From contig JAMPFF010000005.1 in NCBI GenBank assembly GCA_023664605.1, forward strand, positions 44,118 through 108,117: a stretch of DNA of 64,000 nucleotides, given 5' to 3'. Both the position numbers and the translations under genes were made by a program. The notes under the pieces were generated by a model. That model saw only the letters and a program-made list of their open reading frames with translations. It was not told the DNA's origin and did no database searches. The stretch's first letter is position 1, and the number at the start of each line of letters is the position of its first letter. Of the stretch, positions 34,399 to 44,754 are shown piece after piece. This DNA comes from Clostridium sp. Its GTDB lineage: Bacteria > Bacillota > Clostridia > Lachnospirales > Lachnospiraceae.

Positions 34399-37138
34399 TT
34401 TCTTTTGCAGTCTCTTTTTTCTCTACGCCGTAATAGACGGCAACAAGCAGTTCATGCACGATTACAGGCGTCAACGACAACGCAAGAAGCTGCATCCATT
34501 CCATCAGACTCAGCCTTACCGTGCCGAATAAGACAATCAGAGGCTCTATTTCCGTAACAATAACCTGTAAAAACAATCCCAGCGCCACCGCAGCTATCAT
34601 AAACGGGTTTTTCTTATGATTCATGCGAAAGATAGAACGGTTCACATCCCGCATACCTACCGCATGGAAAAGCTGACTCATGCCAAGCACCATGAACGCG
34701 TGTGTCTGCGCTTTGGCTAAAACGGCGGAAATCCGATAACTGTCGATTATGTTATGTAAACTAACAGGAAGCTGTTCCGCAATCAATTTATCGTATGGCA
34801 CTTTCAAAAAGGCCGCCAGGCTGACGCCGCCTATTACAAGCCCGTAACAAATCACGCACAAAAGCCCTCCCTTGGCAAAAAGCGATTCGTCCTTTTTACG
34901 CGGCGCCTCTTTCATCAATAAGTCCGTCTCATTGTCATCCACCCCCAGCGCAAGCGCCGGAAGCGAATCCGTAATCAAATTAATCCATAAAATAAAACTT
35001 GCCTTTAAAGGACTTGGAAAACCGGCGATAATCGTTACAAGCATCGTCATAATTTCTCCCAGATTGGAGGAAAGTAAAAACAGCACCGATTTTCTGATAT
35101 TTTCATAAATGCCCCTGCCCTCTTTAATGGCAAGATGTATCGTCGCAAAATTATCGTCCATCAGCACAAAGTCGGCTGCGTTCCTTGCCACGTCCGTGCC
35201 ATTCATGCCCATGGCAATGCCGATATCCGCCGCTTGCAGCGAGGGCGCGTCATTTACGCCGTCGCCCGTCATTGCCACTGTCTTTCCAAGCTCTTTAAAA
35301 CCCTCCACAATTTTCACTTTATGTTCCGGCGTCACTCTGGCAAAAACTTTTAAGTGTGAAAGTTTTTTTAGGAAAACATGTTTTTCCATATTGTCCAGTT
35401 CCCTGCCGGAGATACATTCGTTTAAAGAAGAAGCGATTCCTAACTGCCTGGCTATGGAAAAAGCCGTGTTTTGATGGTCGCCGGTAATCATAACCGTTTC
35501 CACGCCCGCCTTTTTAAACTCTGCAACCGCTTCCACCGCTTCTTGTCTGACCGGGTCCTGCATACTGACAAAACCGAGAAACACCATGTCCTTTTCCTGC
35601 ATTTTCCCATCCGGCTCCATGGCGAGGGCCAGCACTCTTCTGCCCTCGTTCATCAATCGTTCAAACACTTTATAAAGCGCATTTTTATCCGTATCATACA
35701 GCGCGCAGATACGCCCGTTCTGATAATAGTATGCGCACCGCTCCACTATCTTTTCGGCCGCGCCCTTTACATATGCCGTCATATTGGCACTCGTTTTCGT
35801 GGAAGAGTCTTTTCGTTTTCCGATAGTAAGATGCGCGGTCGCCATCATTTTTCTGTCGGAATCAAATCCCTTTTCGCCTTTTCTCGGAAAATATTCCCGG
35901 AAGGCCGCGATATCAACGCCGCATTCCAGCGCCATACGCAGTAGCGCCAGTTCCGTAGGGTCGCCAAGTTCCTCCCCGCCGGATATATCCGCATCATTAC
36001 ATAAAATGCAGCCCAGTAAAAAATGCCGTCTGCTGTCATCTGCCCCCTCGTATGCAAGGTTGCTTTGTTTCGCAAAATAACGGGGAAGCCTTTCTCTTTC
36101 TATCATTCTGCCGTCAATATAGCATTCCATTACCGTCATCTTATTCTGTGTCAGAGTACCCGTCTTATCGGAGCAGACCACATCCACCGCTCCTAACGTC
36201 TCCACGGAAGAAAGTTTCCTGACTATCGTTTTGGCACGCACCATCCGCGACACGCTAAGAGCCAGTACAATGGTAACAATCGCGGGTAAGCCCTCCGGCA
36301 CTGCCGCTACCGTCAAAGATACGGATGTTAATAACATTTCCCCGACATTTCGTTTCTGCATAACGGCAATGACAAAGAGCAGCGCGCATATACCCACTGC
36401 CAGGACGCTTAGGACCTTACCCAGTTCCCCCAGTTTTACCTGCAGGGGCGTCAGTTTCTCCCCGTTTTCATGAAGCATATCCGCAATATGTCCGATTCGG
36501 GTATCCATGCCGATTGCCGTCACAATACCTTTTGCCCTGCCGCGTGTTACATAGGTTGACATATAGGCCATATTTTCGCAACTGTTACTGCCCTGTAATG
36601 CTTCTATATAATCGGCGTTCTTCTCTACGGGAACAGACTCTCCCGTTAGGGCAGACTCTTCAACCTGAAGCCCCTGTGTTTCAAGCAGACGCATATCGGC
36701 AGGAACCATATTTCCGGCTTCCAGTAATACGATATCGCCCGTCACAAGCTCTTCAGCGGATATTTTCACCGCCCTGCCCTCACGTATGACATGCGCCTGC
36801 GGACAGGAGATTTTTTTCAGCGCTTCGACCGCCTTTCCGGCCTTTCCCTCCTGTATGACGCCTATTACCGCATTCAAAACGACAACCGCCACAATAATCA
36901 CCGCATCGCCGACTTCTCCCAACAAAAGGGAAATCGCCATTGCTACAATGAGAATCAATATCAATGGGTCGTTTAGCTGTCCTAACACCATCTGCCAGAC
37001 GCTTTTTTTCTCCTGTTCCCTCAGGCGGTTTGCGCCCTGTTTCTCTTTTCTTTCCAGAATTGCCCGCCTGTCCAATCCGACTTTTCTGTCGGACTGCAGC
37101 AGCCTGATTGTTTCCGACGCCGACTTCATTTCATACAT
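34352..37138 (-). CDS. P-type ATPase, calcium (IIA) type
   Basis: Cation pump of the cytoplasmic membrane, 928 residues from the ATG at 37138, which follows GAGGAAAAAGGT (an upstream ATG at 37189 lacks a site). Features in order are the N-terminal cation domain, LTGESVPVEKN, the M4 motif VPEGLPAIV, the phosphorylation site CSDKTGTLTQNKM, the KGAAEKIVERC nucleotide domain, TGDGVNDAPSL and the M5-M6 region NLITDSLPALALGVDD. The PEGLP and NxxxD pattern points to Ca2+ (possibly Mn2+) export rather than heavy metals. Monocistronic. Confidence 0.93.
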   Translation of the reverse strand: MYEMKSASETIRLLQSDRKVGLDRRAILERKEKQGANRLREQEKKSVWQMVLGQLNDPLILILIVAMAISLLLGEVGDAVIIVAVVVLNAVIGVIQEGKAGKAVEALKKISCPQAHVIREGRAVKISAEELVTGDIVLLEAGNMVPADMRLLETQGLQVEESALTGESVPVEKNADYIEALQGSNSCENMAYMSTYVTRGRAKGIVTAIGMDTRIGHIADMLHENGEKLTPLQVKLGELGKVLSVLAVGICALLFVIAVMQKRNVGEMLLTSVSLTVAAVPEGLPAIVTIVLALSVSRMVRAKTIVRKLSSVETLGAVDVVCSDKTGTLTQNKMTVMECYIDGRMIERERLPRYFAKQSNLAYEGADDSRRHFLLGCILCNDADISGGEELGDPTELALLRMALECGVDIAAFREYFPRKGEKGFDSDRKMMATAHLTIGKRKDSSTKTSANMTAYVKGAAEKIVERCAYYYQNGRICALYDTDKNALYKVFERLMNEGRRVLALAMEPDGKMQEKDMVFLGFVSMQDPVRQEAVEAVAEFKKAGVETVMITGDHQNTAFSIARQLGIASSLNECISGRELDNMEKHVFLKKLSHLKVFARVTPEHKVKIVEGFKELGKTVAMTGDGVNDAPSLQAADIGIAMGMNGTDVARNAADFVLMDDNFATIHLAIKEGRGIYENIRKSVLFLLSSNLGEIMTMLVTIIAGFPSPLKASFILWINLITDSLPALALGVDDNETDLLMKEAPRKKDESLFAKGGLLCVICYGLVIGGVSLAAFLKVPYDKLIAEQLPVSLHNIIDSYRISAVLAKAQTHAFMVLGMSQLFHAVGMRDVNRSIFRMNHKKNPFMIAAVALGLFLQVIVTEIEPLIVLFGTVRLSLMEWMQLLALSLTPVIVHELLVAVYYGVEKKETAKETIKEHTPLAAEETAH

Positions 37139-37245
37139 ACCTTTTTCCTCCTCAAACGCATGGGATATCTGAAACCGATAGCTTGTCATGCTCTATCTCT
37201 ATACCATATGCCTGTTCAGAAAAAGTTATGCCAAACGGCTTGTTC

Positions 37246-38883
37246 TTAGCGGAAGCTCTTAATCCAGTTTATCAAAGAGTCATGATATACATTGTCCGTT
37301 ACGTCTTTTTTCATCTGTTGTGTAACCTGCCCGTTCTTTTCCATAATGGCAAGAATCGCCTCCTGCAATCCGGCTATCTTCCCCTTTTCGTAGGCGTCCT
37401 CGCAGCTTTCAAATGAACATGCTGGTGCAGAAGCGTTCTCCGTAACGGCTGCTTCGGGAAGCGGGGTACCTCCCGCAGCGTCCTCTACATGCAGGGTTAC
37501 CGGAGTTTTTGGCACATCCGCCTCTTTTGGTCCGGCAGATACCGGCAGCCAGATTTCTCCGGAATTTGCCTTTATCGTGACAACGATATTCCCGCCCGTT
37601 ACGGATACGCGCGTTCCCGATAACGCCCCGATATACTCCGCCGCATTTCCGGCAGGCAGCGTCATCATAAAATCGCCGTCGTCATTATTCACGCTCACAA
37701 TAACCGATTCCCCATTATGATTTCTTGCAAACGCATACTGACGGTTTGTTAAAAGCAGTTCGTTAAAATCGCCATAGGAAAGCGCTTTCGTATTCTGCCG
37801 AATCTTCCCTAAAGCCGCAATCAGACGGGTATAGGAATTTTTTTCGATCGCGTCCGCATAATCGGAAAGCGTAAGCGCAGGACGCAGGGAATCATCCGAA
37901 AAACGCTCCTTTTTGCCTTCTATGCCAAATTCTGAACCATAATAAATGGAGGGAATACCCGGCAGCGTATACAGCAATATATGAACAGGCATAAAATGCG
38001 CCTTATTATTAAGCTTCGTATAAATCCGCTCCACGTCATGATTGTCCACAAAATTATATAATTTCAGACCGTCCGGGCGGTTCCCGCCTAGCGCATACAG
38101 TCTCTTGACCGTATGGGCGATTTCAAAATAATTGTGGTCGTTATGCCCGGAATAAAGCGCCTTATGTAAATGGTAGTTCGTGACGGAATGTAACGTTCCC
38201 TCGTTTGCCCATCTCGTATAGTCGCCATGGATGACCTCACCCATCAGCCAAAACTCCGGTTTTACCACATCCGCCACGCGGCGCAGCGCCTGCATATAAT
38301 CAAAGTCAAGCACATCCGCAGCATCTAAGCGGATGCCGTCAATATCAAACTCACTGACCCAGAAACGCACGACATCGCAGATATAATCCCTGACCGCGGG
38401 ATTACGCTGATTTAACTTGACGAGCAGATTATAACCGCCCCAGTTTTCATAGGAAAATCCATCGTTATATTCGTTATTGCCGCCAAAGTTGACATTGCAA
38501 AACCAATCCCTATAGGGAGAGTTTTCACGATTTTTCTTTACATCCTGAAAAGCAAAAAAATCCCGCCCCGTATGGTTAAAGACCCCGTCCAGAATCACTT
38601 TAACGCCCTGCTTATGGCACTGCGCCACAAACTCTGCCAAATCCTCATTGGTGCCAAGCCTGCTGTCTAATTTCTTATAATCCGTTGTTTCATATCCGTG
38701 ACCGACCGACTCAAAAAGCGGGCCGATATAAATTGCATTACAGCCAATCTCCTTAATATGTGATATCCATGGAAGCAGTGTCAAAAGACGATGCTCCGGC
38801 TCCCCGTAAGAATTTTCCTTTGGCGCCCCCGTCAGCCCCAACGGATAAATGTGATAAAATACTGCCTCATCATACCATGCCAT
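37246..38883 (-). CDS. Cytosolic alpha-amylase-family glycosyl hydrolase (GH13)
   Basis: 545 residues, no signal peptide, so it acts on internal alpha-glucans or imported maltodextrins. GH13 regions are clear: VILDGVFNHTGRD (region I), DGIRLDAADVLD (nucleophile Asp), LMGEVIHGD (acid/base Glu) and YNFVDNHDVERI (third Asp), with a C-terminal beta domain. The last ~90 residues (from about 455) are an unusual extension: a Pro/Ala/Glu linker and a helical tail (AYEKGKIAGLQEAILAIM) resembling a small coiled-coil. Next to greA and the glgCD genes, it may take part in glycogen turnover. Confidence 0.9.
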   Translation of the reverse strand: MAWYDEAVFYHIYPLGLTGAPKENSYGEPEHRLLTLLPWISHIKEIGCNAIYIGPLFESVGHGYETTDYKKLDSRLGTNEDLAEFVAQCHKQGVKVILDGVFNHTGRDFFAFQDVKKNRENSPYRDWFCNVNFGGNNEYNDGFSYENWGGYNLLVKLNQRNPAVRDYICDVVRFWVSEFDIDGIRLDAADVLDFDYMQALRRVADVVKPEFWLMGEVIHGDYTRWANEGTLHSVTNYHLHKALYSGHNDHNYFEIAHTVKRLYALGGNRPDGLKLYNFVDNHDVERIYTKLNNKAHFMPVHILLYTLPGIPSIYYGSEFGIEGKKERFSDDSLRPALTLSDYADAIEKNSYTRLIAALGKIRQNTKALSYGDFNELLLTNRQYAFARNHNGESVIVSVNNDDGDFMMTLPAGNAAEYIGALSGTRVSVTGGNIVVTIKANSGEIWLPVSAGPKEADVPKTPVTLHVEDAAGGTPLPEAAVTENASAPACSFESCEDAYEKGKIAGLQEAILAIMEKNGQVTQQMKKDVTDNVYHDSLINWIKSFR

Positions 38884-38914
38884 TAACTCGTCCTCCTAAA
38901 TCGTATTGTATTTT

Positions 38915-39418
38915 TTAAAAGCTTCTCAGCTTATCCGTTCCGTCATCTACCGTATTTTCAATAGAACGAATGGTAATATCATACCCGTAACTTTCATTGA
39001 CCGTTACATGCACCCAATCCCCAACTTTATGCCCTAAAAGGGCTTTGCCTAGAGGCGATTCCGTACTGATAAGCCCCTCTAAGGAATTGCCGCGTACGGT
39101 TGTCACCAACTTATATTTTTCTATGCTGCCGTCTTCCTCAAAATACACTTCCACCGTATTGTTGACGCCGACCTCATCCTCCGCCGATTCGTCGGAAATC
39201 ACGACAGCCGTTTTAATCATCCTCTCCAGATAGCGGATGCGGCTTTCATTCTGATTTTTCACCTTTTTGGCCGCATGATATTCAAAATTCTCACTTAAAT
39301 CACCATGCGCCCGCGCCTCTTTGACGTCCTCTAACGCCTCTTTACGCACCACTATCTTACGATATTCAATCTCCTCTTGCATTTTCTTAATATCGCTTTC
39401 GGTCAATTCATTATGCAT
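38915..39418 (-). CDS. greA: Transcript cleavage factor GreA
   Basis: Rescues backtracked RNA polymerase by stimulating transcript cleavage. 167 residues, with an N-terminal coiled coil (LTESDIKKMQEEIEYRKIVV) whose tip holds the acidic pair in the loop ARAHGDLSENFEYHAAK, and a C-terminal FKBP-like domain ending SPLGKALLGHKVGDWVHVTV. This order is diagnostic. 31 bp upstream of the amylase gene. Confidence 0.95.
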   Translation of the reverse strand: MHNELTESDIKKMQEEIEYRKIVVRKEALEDVKEARAHGDLSENFEYHAAKKVKNQNESRIRYLERMIKTAVVISDESAEDEVGVNNTVEVYFEEDGSIEKYKLVTTVRGNSLEGLISTESPLGKALLGHKVGDWVHVTVNESYGYDITIRSIENTVDDGTDKLRSF

Positions 39419-39498
39419 GTCTTATCTTCCCTTTCTTTCGCCTGCCGATTTGCAGACATCATTTCCCCTCTATTCTGATTTTCCCGTTTCACAAAATC

Positions 39499-39530
39499 TG
39501 ACCGTATCACGTTTTACCATGATACGGTCA
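39499..39530 (-). terminator. Terminator after glgCD
   Basis: Perfect 11-bp stem (TGACCGTATCA with TGATACGGTCA) and 10-nt loop, followed on the minus strand by GATTTTG, in the gap between glgD and greA. The tail is only moderately T-rich. Confidence 0.65.
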
Positions 39531-39573
39531 TTATGAATTATAAATATACTGCCAAAACCGATAACGCCAGCCG

Positions 39574-40716
39574 TTAAACCGTCTGGAACTTACTGATATA
39601 AACCGGGAAGCTGTCCGTTCCTTTCATGGTTTTGCCTGCGCTTATCGTAACATTCTTATCGGTAACCAGATATTCGATATCCGCTCCCGCTTCCACCATG
39701 GTTCCCTGCATTAAAATGCAGTTTTTCACTTTCGCGCCCTTGGCAATTTTTACGCTTCTGAACAGAATGCTGTTTTCCACTTCACCCTCGACGATACATC
39801 CGTCCGCCGCCATAACATTCTGCACTTTTGCACCCTCCACATATCTGGCCGGATTGCCGCCGTGCAGCTTCGTATAAATCGGCGGGCCTGCGAAAAGAGC
39901 GTTTAAGTTATACTCGTCAAGAAGCTTCATATTCTCGTCAAAATAACTCTTTAAGCTGCTGATACGCGCAATGTAACTTTCACATTTATACGCACGCACA
40001 TTTAACTGATTTAAGCTTGTCAACAGAATGTCGCGCTCAAAATACTGGTGTCCGTGAACAAAAGATTCGTCAATCAAGTCAATCAGCAGTTCTCTCTTCA
40101 ACACATAAATATTCATGGAGAAGTTCTGCACGCCGCTTTCTTTTGAGTTTACATAAATCTTAGTCACCCTGCCGTCATCAATATCAAACGTATAATAAAA
40201 TCCCTTATTCGGAGAGGAATCCTGAATAATACTCTCCGGCAATTCCTGCTCGTTATAGGCAATCGTAACGTCCGCGCCGCTTTCAATATGTTCGTTGAGC
40301 ATAGCTTTAAAATCAAAATTCACCGCTATATTGGTATCGGTTATGAAAACATAGTCTTCCTTCTGTCCTCTTAGGAAATTCAGGATGCCTGCCAATGCTC
40401 CCACGCGTCCGACATAAGGCTTCGCATCCTTTTCAGCAAACGGAGGGAAAATATTCAACCCACCGTTTTTACGAACCAAATCCCATTCCCTGCCGGAAGC
40501 CAAATGATCCATCAAGGAATGGTAATTATTATTTACCATAATGGAAACATTGCTGATATCGCAGTTTGTCATGCTGGATAAAATGAAATCAATCAAACGA
40601 TAACGGCTGGCAAATGGAATCGACGCCATCAAACGCACATTCACTAACTCCGGAACCCATGAGTCATAACTATTAGGAAATATAATGCCAAGCGCACTTG
40701 CCTTAGAATTTACCAT
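39574..40716 (-). CDS. glgD: GlgD, ADP-glucose pyrophosphorylase-like subunit
   Basis: 380 residues. It has the nucleotidyltransferase fold and left-handed beta-helix of GlgC, but the N-terminal nucleotide loop is degenerate ([15 protein letters not shown] in place of GGxGxRL), as in GlgD regulatory subunits of Firmicutes. It still keeps [16 protein letters not shown] (split: SRYRLIDF) and C-terminal hexapeptide-like repeats ([13 protein letters not shown] type). It would form a heteromer with GlgC and tune its activity. Its start overlaps the glgC stop by 7 bp. Confidence 0.93.
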   Translation of the reverse strand: MVNSKASALGIIFPNSYDSWVPELVNVRLMASIPFASRYRLIDFILSSMTNCDISNVSIMVNNNYHSLMDHLASGREWDLVRKNGGLNIFPPFAEKDAKPYVGRVGALAGILNFLRGQKEDYVFITDTNIAVNFDFKAMLNEHIESGADVTIAYNEQELPESIIQDSSPNKGFYYTFDIDDGRVTKIYVNSKESGVQNFSMNIYVLKRELLIDLIDESFVHGHQYFERDILLTSLNQLNVRAYKCESYIARISSLKSYFDENMKLLDEYNLNALFAGPPIYTKLHGGNPARYVEGAKVQNVMAADGCIVEGEVENSILFRSVKIAKGAKVKNCILMQGTMVEAGADIEYLVTDKNVTISAGKTMKGTDSFPVYISKFQTV

Positions 40717-41918
40717 TGTTCTTCACCGCCTTCCACATTTTTGTTCACCATTGCTTTCGGTCCAACTTTTGCATTGTCGCCAATCGTAATGCCTGCGCCG
40801 ATTGTGGCAACGCCGCTTTCATCATCAGAAGGCATCGCGCCTACTACGGCGTTATTTCCGATAGTAACGTTTTCCGCTACGATACAGTGTTTTACCACCG
40901 CGCCGGATTTTACGACCGTATTCCCCATAACAACCGCGTCTTCAATCACTGCGCCTTTTTCCACCTTAACGCCTTCAAACAAAATGGAGTACTTCACCGT
41001 GCCTTTTATCTGGCAGCCGTCGGTGACCATGGCATTTTCCACAACCGCGCCCGCGCTTATCATATGTCCTGTCATAGCGCTCTTACGGCTGTATATTTTC
41101 CAGTCTTCGTCGAATAAGTTGATGCCGCTGTGTTCCGGATCCAAAACTTCCATATTTGCTTCCCACAAAGAAGAAATCGTTCCCACATCTTTCCAGTAGC
41201 CGCTGAAATGATAAGCATACATTCTGCGCTTGTCTCTAAGCAGATTCGGAATAATGTTATTGCCGAAATCATTTTCGGAATTCGGGTCGGCTTCATCCTC
41301 TTCCAGATATTTCTTTAAAATATCCCAGTTAAAAATGTAAATTCCCATTGACGCCAGATTAGACTTCGGATTTTTCGGTTTCTCCTGAAATTCCGTAATT
41401 TTATCGTCCTCATCCGCTACCATCAGTCCAAAACGGGAAGCCTCCTCCCACGGAACCTCCATAACCGCAACGCTGAATTCGGCATTCTTTTCTTTATGGA
41501 ACTCCAGAAAATCGTTGTAATCCTGCTTACATATCTGGTCGCCGGAAAGAATGATGACATACTGCGGGTCATAGCGTTCAATAAAGGAAATATTCTGATA
41601 AATTGCATTTGCCGTTCCCTTGTACCAGTCTGATTTATTCGCCTTTTGATAAGGCGGCAGAACATGTACACCCCCATAGAGACGGTCCAAATCCCACGGC
41701 TGGCCGTTGCCGATATACTCGTTGAGTACAAGCGGCTGATACTGCGTCAAAATACCTACCGTATCGATTCCGGAATTTACACAGTTAGACAGCGGAAAGT
41801 CGATGATACGATATTTTCCGCCGAACGGAACTGCCGGTTTCGCAAGTTTCTCTGTCAGCGCATACAAACGGGAACCCTGTCCGCCGGCAAGAAGCATTGC
41901 TATCATTTCTTTTGCCAT
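40710..41918 (-). CDS. glgC: Glucose-1-phosphate adenylyltransferase GlgC
   Basis: Forms ADP-glucose for glycogen synthesis. 402 residues from the ATG at 41918, which has GGAGG 8 nt before it; a longer frame to 41966 is rejected. The nucleotide loop [20 protein letters not shown] is intact (Lys and Arg catalytic residues), with [11 protein letters not shown], the LSGDQI Asp and a C-terminal left-handed helix of hexapeptide repeats. Expected product with GlgD is a hetero-oligomer. No synthase or branching enzyme gene is in the window. Confidence 0.96.
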   Translation of the reverse strand: MAKEMIAMLLAGGQGSRLYALTEKLAKPAVPFGGKYRIIDFPLSNCVNSGIDTVGILTQYQPLVLNEYIGNGQPWDLDRLYGGVHVLPPYQKANKSDWYKGTANAIYQNISFIERYDPQYVIILSGDQICKQDYNDFLEFHKEKNAEFSVAVMEVPWEEASRFGLMVADEDDKITEFQEKPKNPKSNLASMGIYIFNWDILKKYLEEDEADPNSENDFGNNIIPNLLRDKRRMYAYHFSGYWKDVGTISSLWEANMEVLDPEHSGINLFDEDWKIYSRKSAMTGHMISAGAVVENAMVTDGCQIKGTVKYSILFEGVKVEKGAVIEDAVVMGNTVVKSGAVVKHCIVAENVTIGNNAVVGAMPSDDESGVATIGAGITIGDNAKVGPKAMVNKNVEGGEEQW

Positions 41919-42102
41919 AATCTCACCCTCCATTATAATAGTCTTTATATAAAAATAATACCTCAAAATGACAATAAAAGGAAGTCTGAATTTTGTTATT
42001 TTATGCGTGGAGGGAAAGTTGGTTTCCGTGTGGGGATTATGGCGGGGGTTATACGGGGCTGTAAGTCTGACATTGTGGGAGGCTTATATTATTTCCCTCC
42101 TA

Positions 42103-42882
42103 TTACCAGCCTTTTTTCATTATTACCTTTTTTGATTTTTTAACATTTTTTCCAGATTCTTTTCCTTTTATTGTTAATACAAAAAGAACAGAAAGCGCAA
42201 ACGCAGCCGACATACTGCCAAGGCAAAGCGTCATATTCCAATGCACCGCCGGGTCATAATTACGATAGCCGATTAAACCCAGACTCGCTGTGATAGGATA
42301 AATGCTTGCCGTTTTTACACTGCCGGCGGCAAACATCCCGCCATAACCATACACAAACGCCACTATCGTTCCTATCATATGCCCGTTCGCCATACGGGCG
42401 GTAAATGCAATCACCGGCATAACGGCAATATAAAGAAACAGACAGTTCGCTATTATCTGCACAAAAGTCTGTGCGGCTGCCGCCGCCGAAAATCCCGGAA
42501 ACCCCATAAACAGATTTGCCGCTACCGTAAATACTGCGCTTATAAACCCCAAAAACACAGAAACCAAAGCGCAGACAAGTAACTTTCCCCATAATAATCT
42601 GCGGTAAAAAACAGGAACCGTCAAAATACTTTTTAACGTATCGTCTCTTTCTTCCCTGACAATAATATATCCGGCAATCAGGCTAATGCACATTGGAAAA
42701 ATCATAGAAAAATTATTTTTGATTACCTGCTCCGTAAAAAAAGAAAATGTCCAGACGTCGTCGTTTATCGCCGTAGTCGTAAATAATGTCAGCAAAACAG
42801 AAAGCAGCATTAAAAGCACGCCTGCCCATATCATATGATATCGCTTCAATTTCCAAATTTCGCTTCTAACTACACGAAACAT
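42103..42882 (-). CDS. ABC-2 type permease (BcrB-like), second subunit
   Basis: 259 residues from MFRVVRSEIWKLKR, following AGGAGGGGGG. About six hydrophobic helices, with the cytoplasmic start EIWKLKRYHMIW typical of these permeases and a conserved VREERDDTLKSILTVPV element after the second helix. It starts 1 bp after the stop of the other permease gene. Together with the ATPase upstream it forms a three-gene transporter of the bacitracin/lantibiotic immunity (BcrAB, LanFEG) type. Confidence 0.85.
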   Translation of the reverse strand: MFRVVRSEIWKLKRYHMIWAGVLLMLLSVLLTLFTTTAINDDVWTFSFFTEQVIKNNFSMIFPMCISLIAGYIIVREERDDTLKSILTVPVFYRRLLWGKLLVCALVSVFLGFISAVFTVAANLFMGFPGFSAAAAAQTFVQIIANCLFLYIAVMPVIAFTARMANGHMIGTIVAFVYGYGGMFAAGSVKTASIYPITASLGLIGYRNYDPAVHWNMTLCLGSMSAAFALSVLFVLTIKGKESGKNVKKSKKVIMKKGW

Positions 42883-42883
42883 A

Positions 42884-43678
42884 TTATTCCCCCCTCCTTT
42901 TATACAAATAATCAATGACTATAACTGAAATCCCTGCCCAAGCACACAAAATGGCTATTGTCTGGGAGGTGGTCGGCATTAAATACGCCAGCGAACCATT
43001 AACATCTATCACCCCATGCCGTACCATATCGCCTGCACTCCAAAGCGTTGTAAGCGGAATCGGCATAAGCCAGCATACGGCTTTCGGCAATACACCAAAA
43101 CAACTTTCCGCAGTCATACTCAAAACACTGTAAAAAATACACAGCAATATGGAAAAAATATATGTCTTACTGAAAAATACAATTAAAATAACTAACGGCA
43201 GCGTTCCGGCTGTCGTCAAAATTCCCATTTCAACCGCAATTAGCAGTTTATAACCAATTCCGTTTACTTCCGATATCAGGCAGCCGCATAGAACTGCTGC
43301 GACAGATGATGCAACGCTGAAAATAATTCCCATAACAAATAAAACAAAAATTTTCGCTAAAATCATCTGCGTACTCGTCACAGGAATTACCCGAAGATTT
43401 TTAAAAGTATCATTGTCTCTCTCCATAAAAAATAGTATGGCGGCAATGACGCCAATCACACAGGGTAAAAGCAGTTCCACCCCGTATCCCATAATAAACT
43501 GAAAAGTCGCATTAAAAATCTCTGTTTCGCTCTCAAAACGTCCTGCCATCTGCGGCGTTGCCATCATCACAGTAATCGGTATGGGAAACATAAACGCAGA
43601 CAAGATGGTAAGCAAGACAAACTTTTTGCGCCTTAATTTCACACACTCACAAATAATCAGTTTAAGCAATCCCCTCAC
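42884..43678 (-). CDS. ABC-2 type permease (BcrB-like), first subunit
   Basis: 264 residues if the GTG at 43678 is used; a TTG three codons later is an alternative with the same G-rich region upstream. Six helices, with the start LIICECVKLRRKKFVLL and the loop FMERDNDTFKNLRVIPV matching the E-R-D-N-T-x-K pattern of lantibiotic immunity permeases (LanE/G). Its 5' end overlaps the ATPase gene by 17 bp. Likely gives resistance to, or senses, a cell-wall-active peptide. Confidence 0.83.
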   Translation of the reverse strand: MRGLLKLIICECVKLRRKKFVLLTILSAFMFPIPITVMMATPQMAGRFESETEIFNATFQFIMGYGVELLLPCVIGVIAAILFFMERDNDTFKNLRVIPVTSTQMILAKIFVLFVMGIIFSVASSVAAVLCGCLISEVNGIGYKLLIAVEMGILTTAGTLPLVILIVFFSKTYIFSILLCIFYSVLSMTAESCFGVLPKAVCWLMPIPLTTLWSAGDMVRHGVIDVNGSLAYLMPTTSQTIAILCAWAGISVIVIDYLYKRRGE

Positions 43679-44585
43679 CCCCTGTTACGCGCTTGAAATA
43701 ATCTTCCAGACTTTCCTCCAGCGTTACAGCTTTCGACACGGTAAGACCGTTTTGTACAAAAGCGGTAACAATATGACCGACACATAGATTCAGGTTGTGC
43801 AGCGACAGATTGTGGTCGTCTTGTATCGTAAACTCTCTTTCATGAAATGACTCTTCCAAAATTCTTGCCGCCTGCGCCGTATCAGAAACCGTAAAGCAAA
43901 TCCGTTTCATACTCTTTGCCTCCAGCTGCGCAAGACTTTCTTCCTCCAGCAGCATACCGTGGTCGATAATCCCAATATCGTCAGCCAATAAGGCAATCTC
44001 AGATAGGATATGGCTGGAGATAAAAATCGTTTTTCCCCGCTGACTGCAAAGTTCACGAATAAAAGTACGCACCTGTGCAATCCCAATCGGGTCAAGCCCG
44101 TTTATCGGCTCATCTAAAATCAAAAGCTCCGGGTCGTGCATCACGGCAAGCGCAATCGCTAAACGCTGCTTCATCCCAAGGGAATACTGCATATACAGTT
44201 TTTTGTCTTTATACGGCAGCCCCACCAGCTCCAGCGCGTTTTTGACAGCATCCTTATTCGGTACGCCCCGCAGCGTAGCAAAAATACGCAGATTTTCCGT
44301 GGCTGTCAGGTTGGGATAAAATCCGGGTGTTTCAATCAGACTGCCAATACGCGGCAACAGCCTTTTTTCATTCGCCTTTAAAGGTTTTCCAAAAATTTCC
44401 ACTTCTCCGGCTGTCGGCTTTGTCAGTCCAAGCAGCATCTTCATGGTCGTGGTTTTACCTGCGCCATTTCTGCCAAGCAGACCATAAATACGTCCTTTCT
44501 GTATATGGAGATTTAAACCGGCGACGCTTTTTACCGCTCCATATTGTTTTGTCAGATTTTTTGTTTCAATGATATATTTGCTCAT
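43662..44585 (-). CDS. ABC transporter ATPase, bacitracin/lantibiotic resistance type
   Basis: 307 residues. Walker A LLGRNGAGKTTT near residue 37, Q-loop SLIETPGFYPNLTATENL (the SLIE-P-FY variant is typical of BcrA/LanF), signature YSLGMKQRLAIALA (no second Gly-Gly, as in this subfamily), Walker B LLILDEPINGLDP and H-loop FISSHIL. It powers the two permeases encoded directly downstream. The two-component genes at 44755-46386 lie upstream on the same strand and are the likely regulators. Confidence 0.92.
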   Translation of the reverse strand: MSKYIIETKNLTKQYGAVKSVAGLNLHIQKGRIYGLLGRNGAGKTTTMKMLLGLTKPTAGEVEIFGKPLKANEKRLLPRIGSLIETPGFYPNLTATENLRIFATLRGVPNKDAVKNALELVGLPYKDKKLYMQYSLGMKQRLAIALAVMHDPELLILDEPINGLDPIGIAQVRTFIRELCSQRGKTIFISSHILSEIALLADDIGIIDHGMLLEEESLAQLEAKSMKRICFTVSDTAQAARILEESFHEREFTIQDDHNLSLHNLNLCVGHIVTAFVQNGLTVSKAVTLEESLEDYFKRVTGGEGIA

Positions 44586-44715
44586 TACAAAACCTCCTTT
44601 TCACATCTGCTATTCTACTATGCCAATCTTACAAAAACCTTGCGAAAACCTTGCATTATCCTTGCATCAATTATCACAGGCTGCGCCGATTTTGAAAAGG
44701 CTCTGCTCTTCCAAA

Positions 44716-44746
44716 TAAAAAAAGCGCAAACTTAACGGCTTGCGCT
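44716..44746 (-). terminator. Terminator after the BceS-like kinase gene
   Basis: 7-bp stem (AGCGCAA with TTGCGCT) and 10-nt loop followed by seven T on the minus strand, 9 bp after the kinase stop. It separates the two-component operon from the ABC operon. Confidence 0.85.
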
Positions 44747-44754
44747 CTAAGAAT

